Source: Marinifilum fragile JCM 15579
Lineage (GTDB): Bacteria > Bacteroidota > Bacteroidia > Bacteroidales > Marinifilaceae
DNA length: 64,000 nt
NCBI RefSeq assembly: GCF_001310955.1
Contig: NZ_BAZX01000014.1
Span: 1-64,000 of the forward strand
Direction of reading: 5' to 3'
Below the pieces are notes generated by a model. That model made no database searches. It had not been told where the DNA came from and saw only the letters and a list, made by a program, of their open reading frames with translations. The translations under genes were made by a program, and so were the position numbers. Positions 1 through 7,938 of the stretch are shown in pieces (positions within the stretch are counted from its first letter, which is position 1; the number at the start of each line of letters is the position of its first letter).

Positions 1-302
1 TAAGAAAGAATAATATAAAGATTAAACTCAAAATTTTCATATTCTGTGGAGTATATAGTAGACAATTTGTATAAAAACACAAGCTACAAGCTCTCGTTCA
101 ATGTTATTAAGTTAGCAAAATTCGCCCCACGCTCACCCTTTTATTATTCCTTTTAATCATGAGACGCTTTGCTTTGTACCCTAAAGGGAACAGCGCGCTG
201 GGTAAGCCCCTTTAGGGGTTTGGGGTAATTTTGGCAATGTTTATCAAAAGGATTCACCCTTAATTTAATGACATTGATCTGTCTCTAGCAGGCGATTCAA
301 AT
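1..302. other. gene-free left edge with imperfect inverted repeat
   Basis: I see no coding region here. Around 178-232 there are two short palindromic blocks, CCCTAAAGGG and CCCCTTTAGGGG, about 20 bases apart and followed by a G-rich stretch. They look like the short dispersed palindromic elements common between genes in Bacteroidota, or like a terminator for whatever lies to the left. No promoter motif is clear. Confidence 0.4.
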
Positions 303-845
303 CTACCAATCATCATCACTCTCAATGTTTTTAGGCTCAAACATTTTCAGGAAAGTATAATCGTAAATCGGTACTGAATTTTTAATGAATAATCTTCCAA
401 AGAGACCTTTATTGGTAATTGCATGCTTATTCAAAAGCACTATACTTCCTTGACTTCCCGATGAGTTATCAATTTTTTTAGTCAAAGTAATTTTATTGAT
501 GGTAACGCGATATCTTGATTCTTTAAACTGTATTGAAACAAAAGCAGTATGATAATATTCCTGAATTAAATCAGAAGCTTTGAATACAGAATAGCCTGCA
601 CCTCTATGGTCTGGTTCGAACAGTCGTAATTCGCCCCTTAAACCATTTTCTGTGATTTCAATTTCTTTAAAAATACCTGAGTTTCGAAAATACTCTTTAA
701 TGGCACTCTTTTGAAGTTCACTTTCAAATACTTTTTGCCAAGTGACCTCTCCTCTTACATTTTTAAAATTTCTTACACTTTCCTGACTGTAACCAGAAAA
801 GCTTAGGGTAATAATGGATAGTATTATAAATAATTTTTTCATCAA
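303..845 (-). CDS. secreted protein of unknown function
   Basis: Protein of 180 residues with an N-terminal signal peptide: MMKK, a hydrophobic core to about residue 18, and a likely cut after GYSQ near residue 20. It should therefore be exported across the inner membrane. The mature part is mixed in charge, has no cysteines and ends in an acidic tail (ESDDDW). I do not recognise the family and see no catalytic motif. It stands alone on the minus strand and is separated from the next minus-strand gene by about 160 bases of repeat-like sequence. The ATG start is supported by the signal peptide beginning exactly there. Confidence 0.65.
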   Translation of the reverse strand: MMKKLFIILSIITLSFSGYSQESVRNFKNVRGEVTWQKVFESELQKSAIKEYFRNSGIFKEIEITENGLRGELRLFEPDHRGAGYSVFKASDLIQEYYHTAFVSIQFKESRYRVTINKITLTKKIDNSSGSQGSIVLLNKHAITNKGLFGRLFIKNSVPIYDYTFLKMFEPKNIESDDDW

Positions 846-847
846 GT

Positions 848-1003
848 TTGATATTGGTTCATTTGAGAATAATTAGCCTCCTGTTACCACACGAGTTCTC
901 TTGTGGTTCTGTTTTAGATATGGAACGCGATAGAATCGCGCACCAGCGAAGGTGTAACATGTTGACTTGTGCGAATTGCAAATGTGCTTGGCTGTGCGGG
1001 TTG
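848..1003. repeat. palindrome-rich spacer with a 19-bp direct repeat copy
   Basis: Non-coding spacer. It contains an imperfect hairpin (CCACACGAG / CTTGTGG near 888-907), a perfect CGCGAT-aga-ATCGCG palindrome near 927-941, and TGTGCGAATTGCAAATGTG at 968-986. The last recurs with one mismatch at 4171-4189, so the pair brackets the three-gene module 1004-4104 in direct orientation. This suggests the module was acquired as a unit (inference). Confidence 0.5.
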
Positions 1004-2050
1004 CTATTTTTCCTCATTATAATATATCTTATAAAACTTTCGCCCATTTTCATCTATTCCTTTTTCAATAAGTTCTTTATCTCCTTTAATAAGAATATCA
1101 AAGTTTTCGTCAAGTTTAAGAACTCGTTTAAAAGCTCTTGCTTGCTTTTTAACAGCTTTTGTTGAAATGTCAAATTTATCATTCATTTCAATATTATTCT
1201 CTGAACAATAGGTTTCATCGAAAGCTCTAAAGGATTTAATAATCCCTTCATCCTTAAATACATTCTTCTCAAATTCTTCTTTTTCAAAAGAATCATGTGA
1301 TTTAAAATATTCGACAGAGCGATTTAGTAAATCTATCTGTTCAGATTTAGAAATCTCATTATTGCTACTTAATTGTTTTGTTAGAAATTGTTTAGTTAGT
1401 CCTAAGAAATTGTTTGTTTGATTATACTCATTGCTAATAGGTTTTACTTGAAGAAAATCATCTTTCCAATATTGAGCTTCAATAGATTTATTAGCATTAT
1501 CAATAATTAGTATTTTATAACCACTCGGTTTGTCAGTATTTAGTATTAAACAACCTTTATCAATACCCTTAATTTCAAAACCATATTCATGAGAAATATT
1601 AAAGTTTTTTTGACCTTTTAACATTTTCAGAAATGGAACATCTTTTTCTGATTTAAAAATACCGATTGCCTCAACCACTTCATCTTCCAAAATAATATTC
1701 GAAAAAAAAGCAACATTCAATTTACCTTCTTTTATTTTCGGATGCATTGAATTTTCATATAGTAACTTTGCAATTCCTTCTGAAAATTCAATAAATGGAA
1801 TTGAATCTGAGAATAATTCATTAACCAATGTATAAATTTCATTCATTTCCAGTTTAATCGGATGGGAAAATGAATATAGCTCTTCAATTTTTATTGGCAA
1901 TAGGAAATATTTCAGTAAAAGTGATTTTGTTTCTTCGTTAATCTGAGATTCATTATCAGACAAGTCTAAATCTTCATCTCGAAGTTTATTGCCAACTAGA
2001 TGAGTGACAAGGTTAGCTATTTCAATTTCAGTAAAGTCAATATTTGTCAT
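1004..2050 (-). CDS. nucleoid-associated protein, NA37/NdpA (YejK-like) family
   Basis: Protein of 348 residues that resembles the NA37 family (nucleoid-associated proteins related to E. coli YejK/NdpA). I judge this from overall length, acidic and lysine-rich composition, and the C-terminal part with the run VKKQARAFKRVLKLDENFDI. Such proteins bind DNA or sit on the nucleoid. In accessory loci NA37 genes often accompany restriction or other defence genes. It is the last gene of a tight minus-strand operon: its ATG overlaps the stop of the upstream gene (ATGA at 2047-2050). Its partners are an unknown protein and a nuclease-like protein, so a defence role is plausible but not shown. The frame is intact, unlike its two neighbours. 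Confidence 0.7.
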   Translation of the reverse strand: MTNIDFTEIEIANLVTHLVGNKLRDEDLDLSDNESQINEETKSLLLKYFLLPIKIEELYSFSHPIKLEMNEIYTLVNELFSDSIPFIEFSEGIAKLLYENSMHPKIKEGKLNVAFFSNIILEDEVVEAIGIFKSEKDVPFLKMLKGQKNFNISHEYGFEIKGIDKGCLILNTDKPSGYKILIIDNANKSIEAQYWKDDFLQVKPISNEYNQTNNFLGLTKQFLTKQLSSNNEISKSEQIDLLNRSVEYFKSHDSFEKEEFEKNVFKDEGIIKSFRAFDETYCSENNIEMNDKFDISTKAVKKQARAFKRVLKLDENFDILIKGDKELIEKGIDENGRKFYKIYYNEEK

Positions 2051-3197
2051 AATTCTGGTGTGTGTTGTTTATGTAAATTCTGCATTTTACTCCACTCAAA
2101 TTTTTCAGTCTTTAATTTCTCAAATTCTTTAAACAATTGTTTCTTGACTGCTCCAAATGGCACATAGCCATATTCATCCTTTATATTAACTCTAACTATA
2201 TCAACAACAAGTTCAATATTTCCAATTTTCTTTTTAAAGTAGTTTGGAAAACCAAACTTGATAATACAATTACCTTCAACTGTTGGAAGAGAAAAGTCAT
2301 AAATAATTTCCATTTCTGAAAGAACCATGTATTTATGTAGACCTTTATCTCTGAGGAATGGTAAATTGTGCAAAACTTCACCGTTTATATTTAATTCACG
2401 TACTTTGGCTAATTCTAACCAATTAATCTCTTGTGGTAAATTTTCGTTTAGGTCAGGACCAATATCAAGGAAAGTGGCTTTTGTAAAATCAAACACTTCA
2501 TTTCCATCTGTCATATTGAGAAAGAAGTTAATACGTTCTTTATTTGTAAAGTCCTTAAATAATATTCTTTGAACCTCCTTATTAGGGTTCATATAGTTGT
2601 TTGCTTTAAAATGGCGCTCTAAACTTTTTGAAACTTTCTCTGCAATCTCTGTTGTTTCAGGAGAAGTATGGACAATTTGAAGCTGAACTTTATTATCCTT
2701 AGTTACTACCTTTTCAAATGTTACTTGCCCTTTAAACTCATTCTGACCTCTAAACCAAGGTTTACTATAATTATTAGTTTCGCATTTGAAATCTAGAGTA
2801 ATCTTATCGGGATTTTTATCAACCATTTTGAAATTTGGAGTACCTATAACCTTATATTTAGGAAAGTTAGTTTTGATGACTTCCTGAATGTTAAAATTAT
2901 CTGGAATTGCTGAAATCAAGGTTTTGGTAGACTCCCAGTCAAGAGTTCTGTTTATTGTTTTTTCTCTATCTTCTTTCGCTTGTAAACTCTCTTTTAAATA
3001 TTCGAACTCGATAGGCTCAATAAGGAAGTGAGTAATATTGGAAATGTACTATCTTCATCTGTGTTATTTACAAACACACCTTTCATTCTCAATAAGGTTC
3101 TTCTTTCTCTATCTTTTATTGATTCATATTGCAATACTGCACGTAATGATTCACCAAATGGTAGAAATCTATCTATGTTATCATTAATTTTTTCCAT
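2047..3197 (-). pseudogene. unknown protein of the NA37 module, split by a single-base frameshift
   Basis: Two adjacent frames form one protein. The first (3197 to about 3033) begins MEKINDNIDRFLPFG and reaches EDSTFPILLT. The second continues HFLIEPIEFEYLKES and runs to 2047 without a break. Adding one base near 3028-3036 gives a 383-residue protein with a total length divisible by three. No slippery heptamer is present, so programmed frameshifting is unlikely. The product is soluble and mixed alpha/beta, with no signal peptide or membrane segment, and I do not recognise its family. Its start overlaps the upstream gene's stop (TAATG) and its stop overlaps the NA37 start (ATGA), showing a translationally coupled operon. 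It may be a real decay event or a sequence error. Confidence 0.6.
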
Positions 3198-4104
3198 TAG
3201 TTCCTAAAGTTTTGGTTAAAATTTAAAACGGTTATTGTTTTTGTGAATGAATCCTCTTCAAAGATTCTTATCGCATTATTAACCAATTGCTCATGGTAAA
3301 CTCTATCATAATCAGGAAATGCTATAATTGTTTTAGCTTGGTAATTTGCAGTAATATTTTTTGCTAATCCAATTAATTTAATCAGTTCATCCTGTTCAAA
3401 CTTTTCTCTTGAACAGAGTACTAAAGCATTCTTTTCTTCTTCAATTTGTATTCTTATTGGAATAATATTAGATGCCAAGTACTGAACAGGCATTATTGTT
3501 CCATTTTTCAGTGTGTCATTGTCACCATTTAAACCTGTATTAAAATATGTAAATTCGATTTCTTTATTAACAAATACTTTTTTTACAAATTCAATCACAC
3601 TAAAAATAAACTCAATTTTATTGTTGTCTACAAGAAAAATCCCATCATGATTAAAGTCCTTTGGTGCTTCAAGCTAGATAATTTAGAGGTTAAGTCTGTT
3701 GAATCTCCATCAACATTATTTAACCAAAAAAGAACACCTCTATCAAATACTCCTTCAATGTCAGTACGATTAATAATATTATCAGCTCTTAAATCTGATT
3801 TTTTAAAGGATTCTATTGCTTTACCTAAATCGACATAGTAATCTTTAAATTTTGCAACTGGAGAATTTGGGTATTTGTCTTTACTGTATTTTACAGAAAT
3901 GATAATATTCTCAAGTGTTTTGGAAATCAAAGGACTCTTGTAATTAAAATAAGCATCAATCCCATGTGTTTTCTTCTTATGTTTTTCAGGGTCAATGCTA
4001 GGTATGTCAAAATTTTTTGCTGGATTGTGCCAGCCAATTAGAGATAGAAATTCTCCGACAATCTCTTCTCCAATTTCACCTATACGTTTTGGAAATTCTC
4101 CCAT
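3197..4104 (-). pseudogene. putative PD-(D/E)XK-like nuclease, split by a single-base frameshift
   Basis: Two frames make one protein. 4104 to about 3645 starts MGEFPKRIGEIGEE and ends ...LKHQRTLI. The other frame continues HDGIFLVDNNKIEFIF and then VIEFVKKVFVNK to 3197. One added base near 3643-3650 restores about 302 residues. The N-terminal half has the layout of a restriction-nuclease fold: glutamates in helix EIGEEIVGEFL (about 10-19), Asp50 in HGIDAYF, then the strand IIISVKYSK with Lys72. The usual second acid before x-Lys is a serine here, so catalysis is uncertain. It is the first gene of the three-gene operon with the unknown protein and NA37. The nuclease label is inference from motif spacing. 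Confidence 0.5.
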
Positions 4105-4360
4105 AATTTTGAGGTATTATTGCGGTTAGAAAATTGCACTCTTTTGCAAATTTTGGTTTGAGTGGCAGCCTGTGCGATTTGCAAATGTGTGCAATGTGCG
4201 TGGGCTTCCCCAACTGTCCCGAAGGGCAGAAGCGGGAGGGCGAAAACTAATTTTTTCTTGCACCAACCTTCATTCAAAGAGTATATATTTCAAAATGTTT
4301 TTTCAATTTTTCATTAAGGTTTAATCTGTATCTCGGTCTTAGCCTTGCATACAACGGTGC
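4105..4360. other. gene-free spacer upstream of the nuclease-like module
   Basis: No supported gene. It contains the second copy of the 19-bp direct repeat (TGTGCGATTTGCAAATGTG, 4171-4189) and a GC-richer stretch (4200-4240) with short complementary blocks (CCCGAAGGGCAGAAGCGGGAGGGC). The module's minus-strand promoter should lie here, but I cannot point to a convincing TAnnTTTG box. Confidence 0.4.
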
Positions 4361-4482
4361 GTGTATGAGTAGTGGCGGATTTCGAAGCGTCTACCTGTCA
4401 TATATAGATTAGCCTAATGACGGGTAGAAAGATTCGAATTAACATTAAGCCCCGCCATTACTTATACACATTGTTAAGCCCA
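4348..4482. repeat. large attC-like palindrome bounding the radical SAM cassette
   Basis: A 109-bp imperfect palindrome. The outer arms GTGTATGAGTAGTGGCGG (4361-4378) and CCGCCATTACTTATACAC (4452-4469) pair at 16 of 18 positions. The inner arms TCTACCTGTCAT (4390-4401) and ATGACGGGTAGA (4417-4428) pair at 11 of 12. TTCGAA occurs on both sides. The element is flanked by GCATACAAC (4348-4356) and GTTAAGCCCA (4473-4482). Read on the minus strand this is the layout of an integron attC site: R'' GCTTAAC, two nested stems, then GTTGTATGC. The right flank fits the GTTRRRY core rule; the left fits only partly. No integrase is present in the window. Confidence 0.6.
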
Positions 4483-4490
4483 GTTTTTTT

Positions 4491-4598
4491 CTAGCAGTTA
4501 TACATCCTACTAGAATTTACACTTTTCGATACTTTTTTGATGATTTTTTCATCTTTAAGCTTTTTCAAAGCTTCTAAAGCATTTTGTTTTGATTTCAT
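4491..4598 (-). CDS. 35-residue Lys-rich peptide ending in Cys, candidate precursor for the adjacent radical SAM enzyme
   Basis: Small frame with ATG at 4598 and TAG at 4491. It encodes 35 residues, starting MKSKQNALEALKKLKDEK, continuing with more lysines and valines, and ending SSRMYNC. It begins 19 bases after the stop of the radical SAM gene on the same strand and ends just before the cassette boundary. A short charged helical leader followed by a small polar tail with a terminal Tyr-Asn-Cys is what a ribosomally made, post-translationally modified peptide could look like. The next upstream gene is a radical SAM/SPASM protein, the usual class of peptide-modifying enzyme. I know no matching precursor family. 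Coding status rests on position, intact frame and codon use. Confidence 0.5.
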   Translation of the reverse strand: MKSKQNALEALKKLKDEKIIKKVSKSVNSSRMYNC

Positions 4599-4617
4599 AA
4601 TCTTTAAAATTTAATTA

Positions 4618-5724
4618 TTAATTAGAAAAATTACACAATGGATATGTGTTATTATAAATATCAGATGGGCATGGTTTACACAGATTAATAAATTTGCATT
4701 CTTCATTACATTTATCAATCATTATTTTTTTTAAAGTCTTTTCTCTAAATAGAATTGCCTTTTCCCATATTAAAGAGTAGTCATCGTTTACTGTCCCAAT
4801 TTTAAACTCGTTGTTTACAATAAAATTTCTGCATGGATAAATGTCTCCATTCGGTAAAATGGACAATGTTCTTTTTCCTATACCACAACCTGTTGAATAA
4901 TCTTCAATTGTACCAGTAGTGCTATTTGCTGTAAAATTTTCTGAATTAAATGTTATCAGTGAGCTATATTTCAATTCCAGTTTTTTACATATGGCATTAT
5001 AGCTTTTTAAGTCTATTAACGGTGGATTTACTTTAGGAAATAGGATTGACCAACTTTTAATATCTCGTTGAACTGCTTTTGTGACAAAATCAAAAAAATG
5101 AGTATAACTTTCGTAATTGTCTTGAGTTGCAACAGTATTTATATGTATTGGAAATATCGAATTTGATAAGGTTTCAAATAACCTTTTAATTGATTTTTTT
5201 TCGCCTATGCCGCCATCTAAGTTTATTGATATTCGTAATTGAAATAGTGCGCCATACGTTTGAAATAAGTTATCTATATCTCCTTTGAATTTATGAAGAT
5301 TTAGTCCGTTGGTTGTAAGGTTTACGCAGATATTCTTTTCAAGAAACGATTCAATCAAGAGATGAGTTATTTCCCATGAATGTTCCTGAATTGGTTCCCC
5401 GCCAAGAATGTTTAGAAGTAAGATATTATAATTCTTTTCAAGTTCTATTATTTTATTCGCAAGAGAAAGAGATAGGGTTTGGTCTTTCTCTGAAAGTTTT
5501 TCTTTGTAGCAACAAAATTCACAATTTTTATTACATGACATTGTTGTGAATACTGTCAAATATATCGGACTTGAATACTCATTAGGTCTTTCCCTGTTAA
5601 TTAACTCAAAATTGACATCGTCAAGATGTTTTAAATCTTGATTTTCAATATAAAATGGAATTCGGTCTGTAGGGTCAATCCCAATCGCACCAAAAAATTC
5701 TTTCTTTATTCTTATTTTATCCAT
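4618..5724 (-). CDS. radical SAM/SPASM-domain protein, probable peptide maturase
   Basis: Protein of 368 residues. The N-terminal third has CNKNCEFC (Cys64, Cys68, Cys71), the CxxxCxxC motif that binds the 4Fe-4S cluster cleaving S-adenosylmethionine, followed by the GGEP motif (ILGGEPIQE). The C-terminal part is SPASM-like: CGIGKRTLSILPNGDIYPCR, then CNEECKFINLCKPC and a last Cys near the end, enough to hold auxiliary clusters. Enzymes of this type commonly modify a short peptide encoded next door. Here a 35-residue peptide follows at 4598-4491 and a membrane protein precedes it with a 2-base gap (5727). The enzyme is cytoplasmic, with no signal peptide. The reaction cannot be read from sequence. 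The whole cassette is bounded by matching ends at 4473 and 6387. Confidence 0.8.
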   Translation of the reverse strand: MDKIRIKKEFFGAIGIDPTDRIPFYIENQDLKHLDDVNFELINRERPNEYSSPIYLTVFTTMSCNKNCEFCCYKEKLSEKDQTLSLSLANKIIELEKNYNILLLNILGGEPIQEHSWEITHLLIESFLEKNICVNLTTNGLNLHKFKGDIDNLFQTYGALFQLRISINLDGGIGEKKSIKRLFETLSNSIFPIHINTVATQDNYESYTHFFDFVTKAVQRDIKSWSILFPKVNPPLIDLKSYNAICKKLELKYSSLITFNSENFTANSTTGTIEDYSTGCGIGKRTLSILPNGDIYPCRNFIVNNEFKIGTVNDDYSLIWEKAILFREKTLKKIMIDKCNEECKFINLCKPCPSDIYNNTYPLCNFSN

Positions 5725-5726
5725 AC

Positions 5727-6362
5727 CTATTTTTTTATTTTATATGAATAAAGGGAGGTAGATTCAAGTTTTAGAAGTTTGTGATATAAATTATCACGTT
5801 CATTTATGAGTTGCTCACAGACCTTGTAGAATTTAACAGCTTCTTCATTGGGAAATTGTAAAAAAGATGCTCCATTGTATGAATCAATCTCATTCTCTGA
5901 AGCTGATTCTTCAAAAACTCGCCAAAGTATAAAGTGTGACAACAACGTTTGGTAATCCGTTTTATCCTCAGGATGTCTCAAACTAGCCTTGTTAATGATA
6001 ATGTCTTCAATGTCTTTGTTTAAAGGGAGAAACATTCGGTTAATAACAATCTTAGATAATGCTCTTTTATCTTTACTCTCGATTTCAATAATCTTATGGT
6101 CAAATTTTTGGGTCTCAGGATTTTTCCACTTTTGAGAGATATTAAAGAGATGCTTTGTAACCTCAAGTCTTGCACGAATAGGCAAATAGAAATCTTGTAA
6201 TTGTTTATCTCTTTCTTCAATAGCTTTAGATAGCATGAGTTGAAAAACATTTGCTCTCTTGGCTTTTGTAATACTCCATAACTCTTTAGCCAGGAAAAGC
6301 AGAACAGAAATTATTAACAGACCTATTGTCGGAATTCCTAATTGTTTGAGCAAATCTATCAT
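5727..6362 (-). CDS. membrane-anchored protein of unknown function in the radical SAM cassette
   Basis: Protein of 211 residues with one N-terminal membrane segment (about residues 8-27, IPTIGLLIISVLLFLAKELW). A long, charged, mostly helical cytoplasmic part follows, with likely coiled-coil stretches (KAIEERDKQLQDFY and EQLINERDNLYHKLLKLE). There is no cleavable signal peptide and no metal or nucleotide motif. Its stop is separated by 2 bases from the radical SAM start, so the two are surely co-transcribed. As the first gene of the cassette it could be a sensor, an effector tethered to the membrane, or an export or immunity partner for the small peptide. I do not recognise the family. Confidence 0.65.
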   Translation of the reverse strand: MIDLLKQLGIPTIGLLIISVLLFLAKELWSITKAKRANVFQLMLSKAIEERDKQLQDFYLPIRARLEVTKHLFNISQKWKNPETQKFDHKIIEIESKDKRALSKIVINRMFLPLNKDIEDIIINKASLRHPEDKTDYQTLLSHFILWRVFEESASENEIDSYNGASFLQFPNEEAVKFYKVCEQLINERDNLYHKLLKLESTSLYSYKIKK

Positions 6363-6386
6363 GCTTTTTCGGTTTTAATTTAAAAT

Positions 6387-6482
6387 TGGGCTTAACTTAT
6401 AAATAAACACAATTGCGTTTATTTCTCCATTATTTATTCATCTTATTGTGTTTATACACCCATATGAGTGTTATAAACGCAA
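6387..6482. repeat. second cassette boundary: mirrored end plus interleaved inverted repeats
   Basis: The block TGGGCTTAAC (6387-6396) is the exact reverse complement of GTTAAGCCCA at 4473-4482, so it mirrors the other end of the radical SAM cassette. It is followed by two perfect 10-bp pairs: TAAACACAAT (6404-6413) with ATTGTGTTTA (6445-6454), and TTGCGTTTAT (6413-6422) with ATAAACGCAA (6473-6482). The pairs are interleaved rather than nested. This matches the expectation that a cassette inserted between two folded recombination sites carries the same core at both ends. Confidence 0.55.
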
Positions 6483-6596
6483 CTTGAATATCAGGCCTAT
6501 CAAATTTATGAAAAAGCTATAGCAAACAATAATATTACAGGAGTAAAATAACCTGTACACATAAAATAGAATAAATCTACATAATTATGATTGGGT
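6483..6596. other. gene-free spacer
   Basis: AT-rich sequence between the cassette boundary and the DUF4230 gene's terminator. I see no frame, promoter or repeat that I would support. Confidence 0.3.
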
Positions 6597-6629
6597 ATAA
6601 AAAAAGCTGTGGCACTCCTACCACAGCTT
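6597..6629 (-). terminator. terminator of the DUF4230 gene
   Basis: Perfect 9-bp stem AAGCTGTGG (6604-6612) / CCACAGCTT (6621-6629) with an 8-base loop. On the minus strand it is followed by a T run, so it is a rho-independent terminator about 80 bases after the stop of the 6711-7460 gene. Confidence 0.85.
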
Positions 6630-6687
6630 GGTTTTGCCTGCTCTTTTCTAATACAATTCAACCTATACCAGAGTATGGAACAAACAA
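6601..6687. repeat. 87-bp direct repeat, copy 1
   Basis: This stretch recurs at 7939-8025 in the same orientation with two mismatches, both in the stretch just after TTTTGCCTGCTC. It includes the terminator hairpin and the following AATACAATTCAACCTATACC...GGAACAAACAA. Each copy sits just 3' of a minus-strand gene, 24 and 14 bases from the stop codon. The copies are 1338 bp apart, so recombination between them would remove the DUF4230 gene. Confidence 0.9.
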
Positions 6688-6710
6688 TTTCTTTCTATTC
6701 TTGCAAACAC

Positions 6711-7460
6711 CTAATTGATGATGGCCTCAAGTTCCGAGTCTACTTCAATTGAGGAGTTGGATAATGTCATATTATTTACACCAAAGTGATCTAAGGCATT
6801 CATAGTCGGTAAAGCTTTTGTTCCTTTCTCTTTTATGGCTTTGTCTGCATCGGTACTCAATATCTCTTTGTTGATCATTGGAGCATCCTTTTCTTCTTCA
6901 AAGCTCACCTTATAGATTTCATCCAGGTTAAAGCCCAACAAGATGTCTTCAACAAAATGTACTGCCTCGGTTTTGGTTTGTTCAATAATACCAAGATCAA
7001 TGGCTTCTTTCTTTATTCGTTTTTGACTCTCTGCTACTCGATTTTTTAAGGCAGTCAACAATTTCTCTCTGGAGCCTCCAAAGCTTATAAAAAAACCATC
7101 TCTTACTTTAATGAACTCAGCTTTTTCGAAACTCACAATTGGCTGATTTACGTTTGGAATTGGGATAATGATCTTTTTTGAAACAGTATCAATCTTTAGC
7201 TTCTGCAAATCAATTGTAGCCGAAACAGAAGTAGGATACTTTACGAGCATCAGTAATTTTTTCCTTGCATCATCATTCTTGTATAAGAATATCATATCGT
7301 TGTATTTGTACTCAATCAAATGCAATTCTCTTTTTTTTACGATCTTTTTCAAACCTGCCAATCCTATCTGCTCTTTGTTTTTTCTTCCTTCACAATTATA
7401 CAATACGGCAATTCCTGCTATTACTACCAGCAATGCTGCTATCCATTTTATAATTTTCAT
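6711..7460 (-). CDS. DUF4230-family membrane-anchored protein
   Basis: Protein of 249 residues with an N-terminal hydrophobic segment (residues 4-21, WIAALLVVIAGIAVLYNC) that anchors or exports it. The body has the DUF4230 pattern: an ELHLIEYKYND beta region, YPTSVSATIDLQKLKIDTVSKKIIIPIPN and a later helical KNRVAESQKRIKKEAIDLGI. The function of the family is unknown; members are usually inner-membrane proteins with a periplasmic domain. The C-terminal 60 residues are low in hydrophobicity and may be disordered. It appears monocistronic, with a strong terminator in the duplicated 87-bp region. Confidence 0.7.
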   Translation of the reverse strand: MKIIKWIAALLVVIAGIAVLYNCEGRKNKEQIGLAGLKKIVKKRELHLIEYKYNDMIFLYKNDDARKKLLMLVKYPTSVSATIDLQKLKIDTVSKKIIIPIPNVNQPIVSFEKAEFIKVRDGFFISFGGSREKLLTALKNRVAESQKRIKKEAIDLGIIEQTKTEAVHFVEDILLGFNLDEIYKVSFEEEKDAPMINKEILSTDADKAIKEKGTKALPTMNALDHFGVNNMTLSNSSIEVDSELEAIIN

Positions 7461-7938
7461 GCTTTTACGTTTTATTGGTAATTACTACACATCCTGTTAT
7501 TAAAAAGAGATCCTATATGAAATAGAGTCAATCATTGAGTTTTAGAAATCATTGCTATTAATAGATAATAGTTCGATTGCTGATTTCATATCGTTTAGGC
7601 TGCTCAATTCTATTTTAAATTGCTCAAGCCGCATGGCTCTTCTTTTCCCATCGCTGGAAAAGAAGCAAAAGATCTAGGGCGGGGTAAGTCCAATCTCCTT
7701 CTACTTGAAAACTTTAAGTGCGGCGGGGTGATTTTCGAACAAAGTTCTCAACTTCCCCTTCTTTCTAAAAGTTTTCTGCGCATAAGAAGCTTGACCTTCC
7801 AATGCCCACAAAGCCAGATCGAACTGAGCAGTTCATTATATATTTTCACACAATACTTTTTATATTATACTTTGAGATAGTGCAAACATTCTAAATACTT
7901 TAAAATATTTATTCACTTAAAATCATATAGATTCTTTT
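7461..7938. other. gene-free region of unusual composition
   Basis: Contains no gene I can support. The stretch 7615-7830 is richer in G and C than its surroundings and carries short self-complementary blocks (TCTTCTTTTCCC...GGAAAAGAAGC near 7637-7665). It reads like a degenerate fragment of a dispersed element. A plus-strand frame at 7620-7880 has no protein-like features and I do not call it. Confidence 0.35.

Noticed and set aside
848..1165. Plus-strand 105-residue frame
   Set aside because: It overlaps the NA37 gene on the opposite strand and reads through palindromic spacer; no signal of coding.
3020..3660. Programmed -1 ribosomal frameshifting in the NA37 module
   Set aside because: No X-XXY-YYZ slippery heptamer is present at either junction, and similar breaks occur in unrelated genes in the window.
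4080..4277. Short Cys-containing frame upstream of the nuclease-like gene
   Set aside because: It overlaps the start of the nuclease-like gene and lies in repeat-like spacer; composition is not protein-like.
7620..7880. Plus-strand 86-residue frame in the gene-free region
   Set aside because: It starts in a patchy GC-richer fragment, has no family features and no neighbours.
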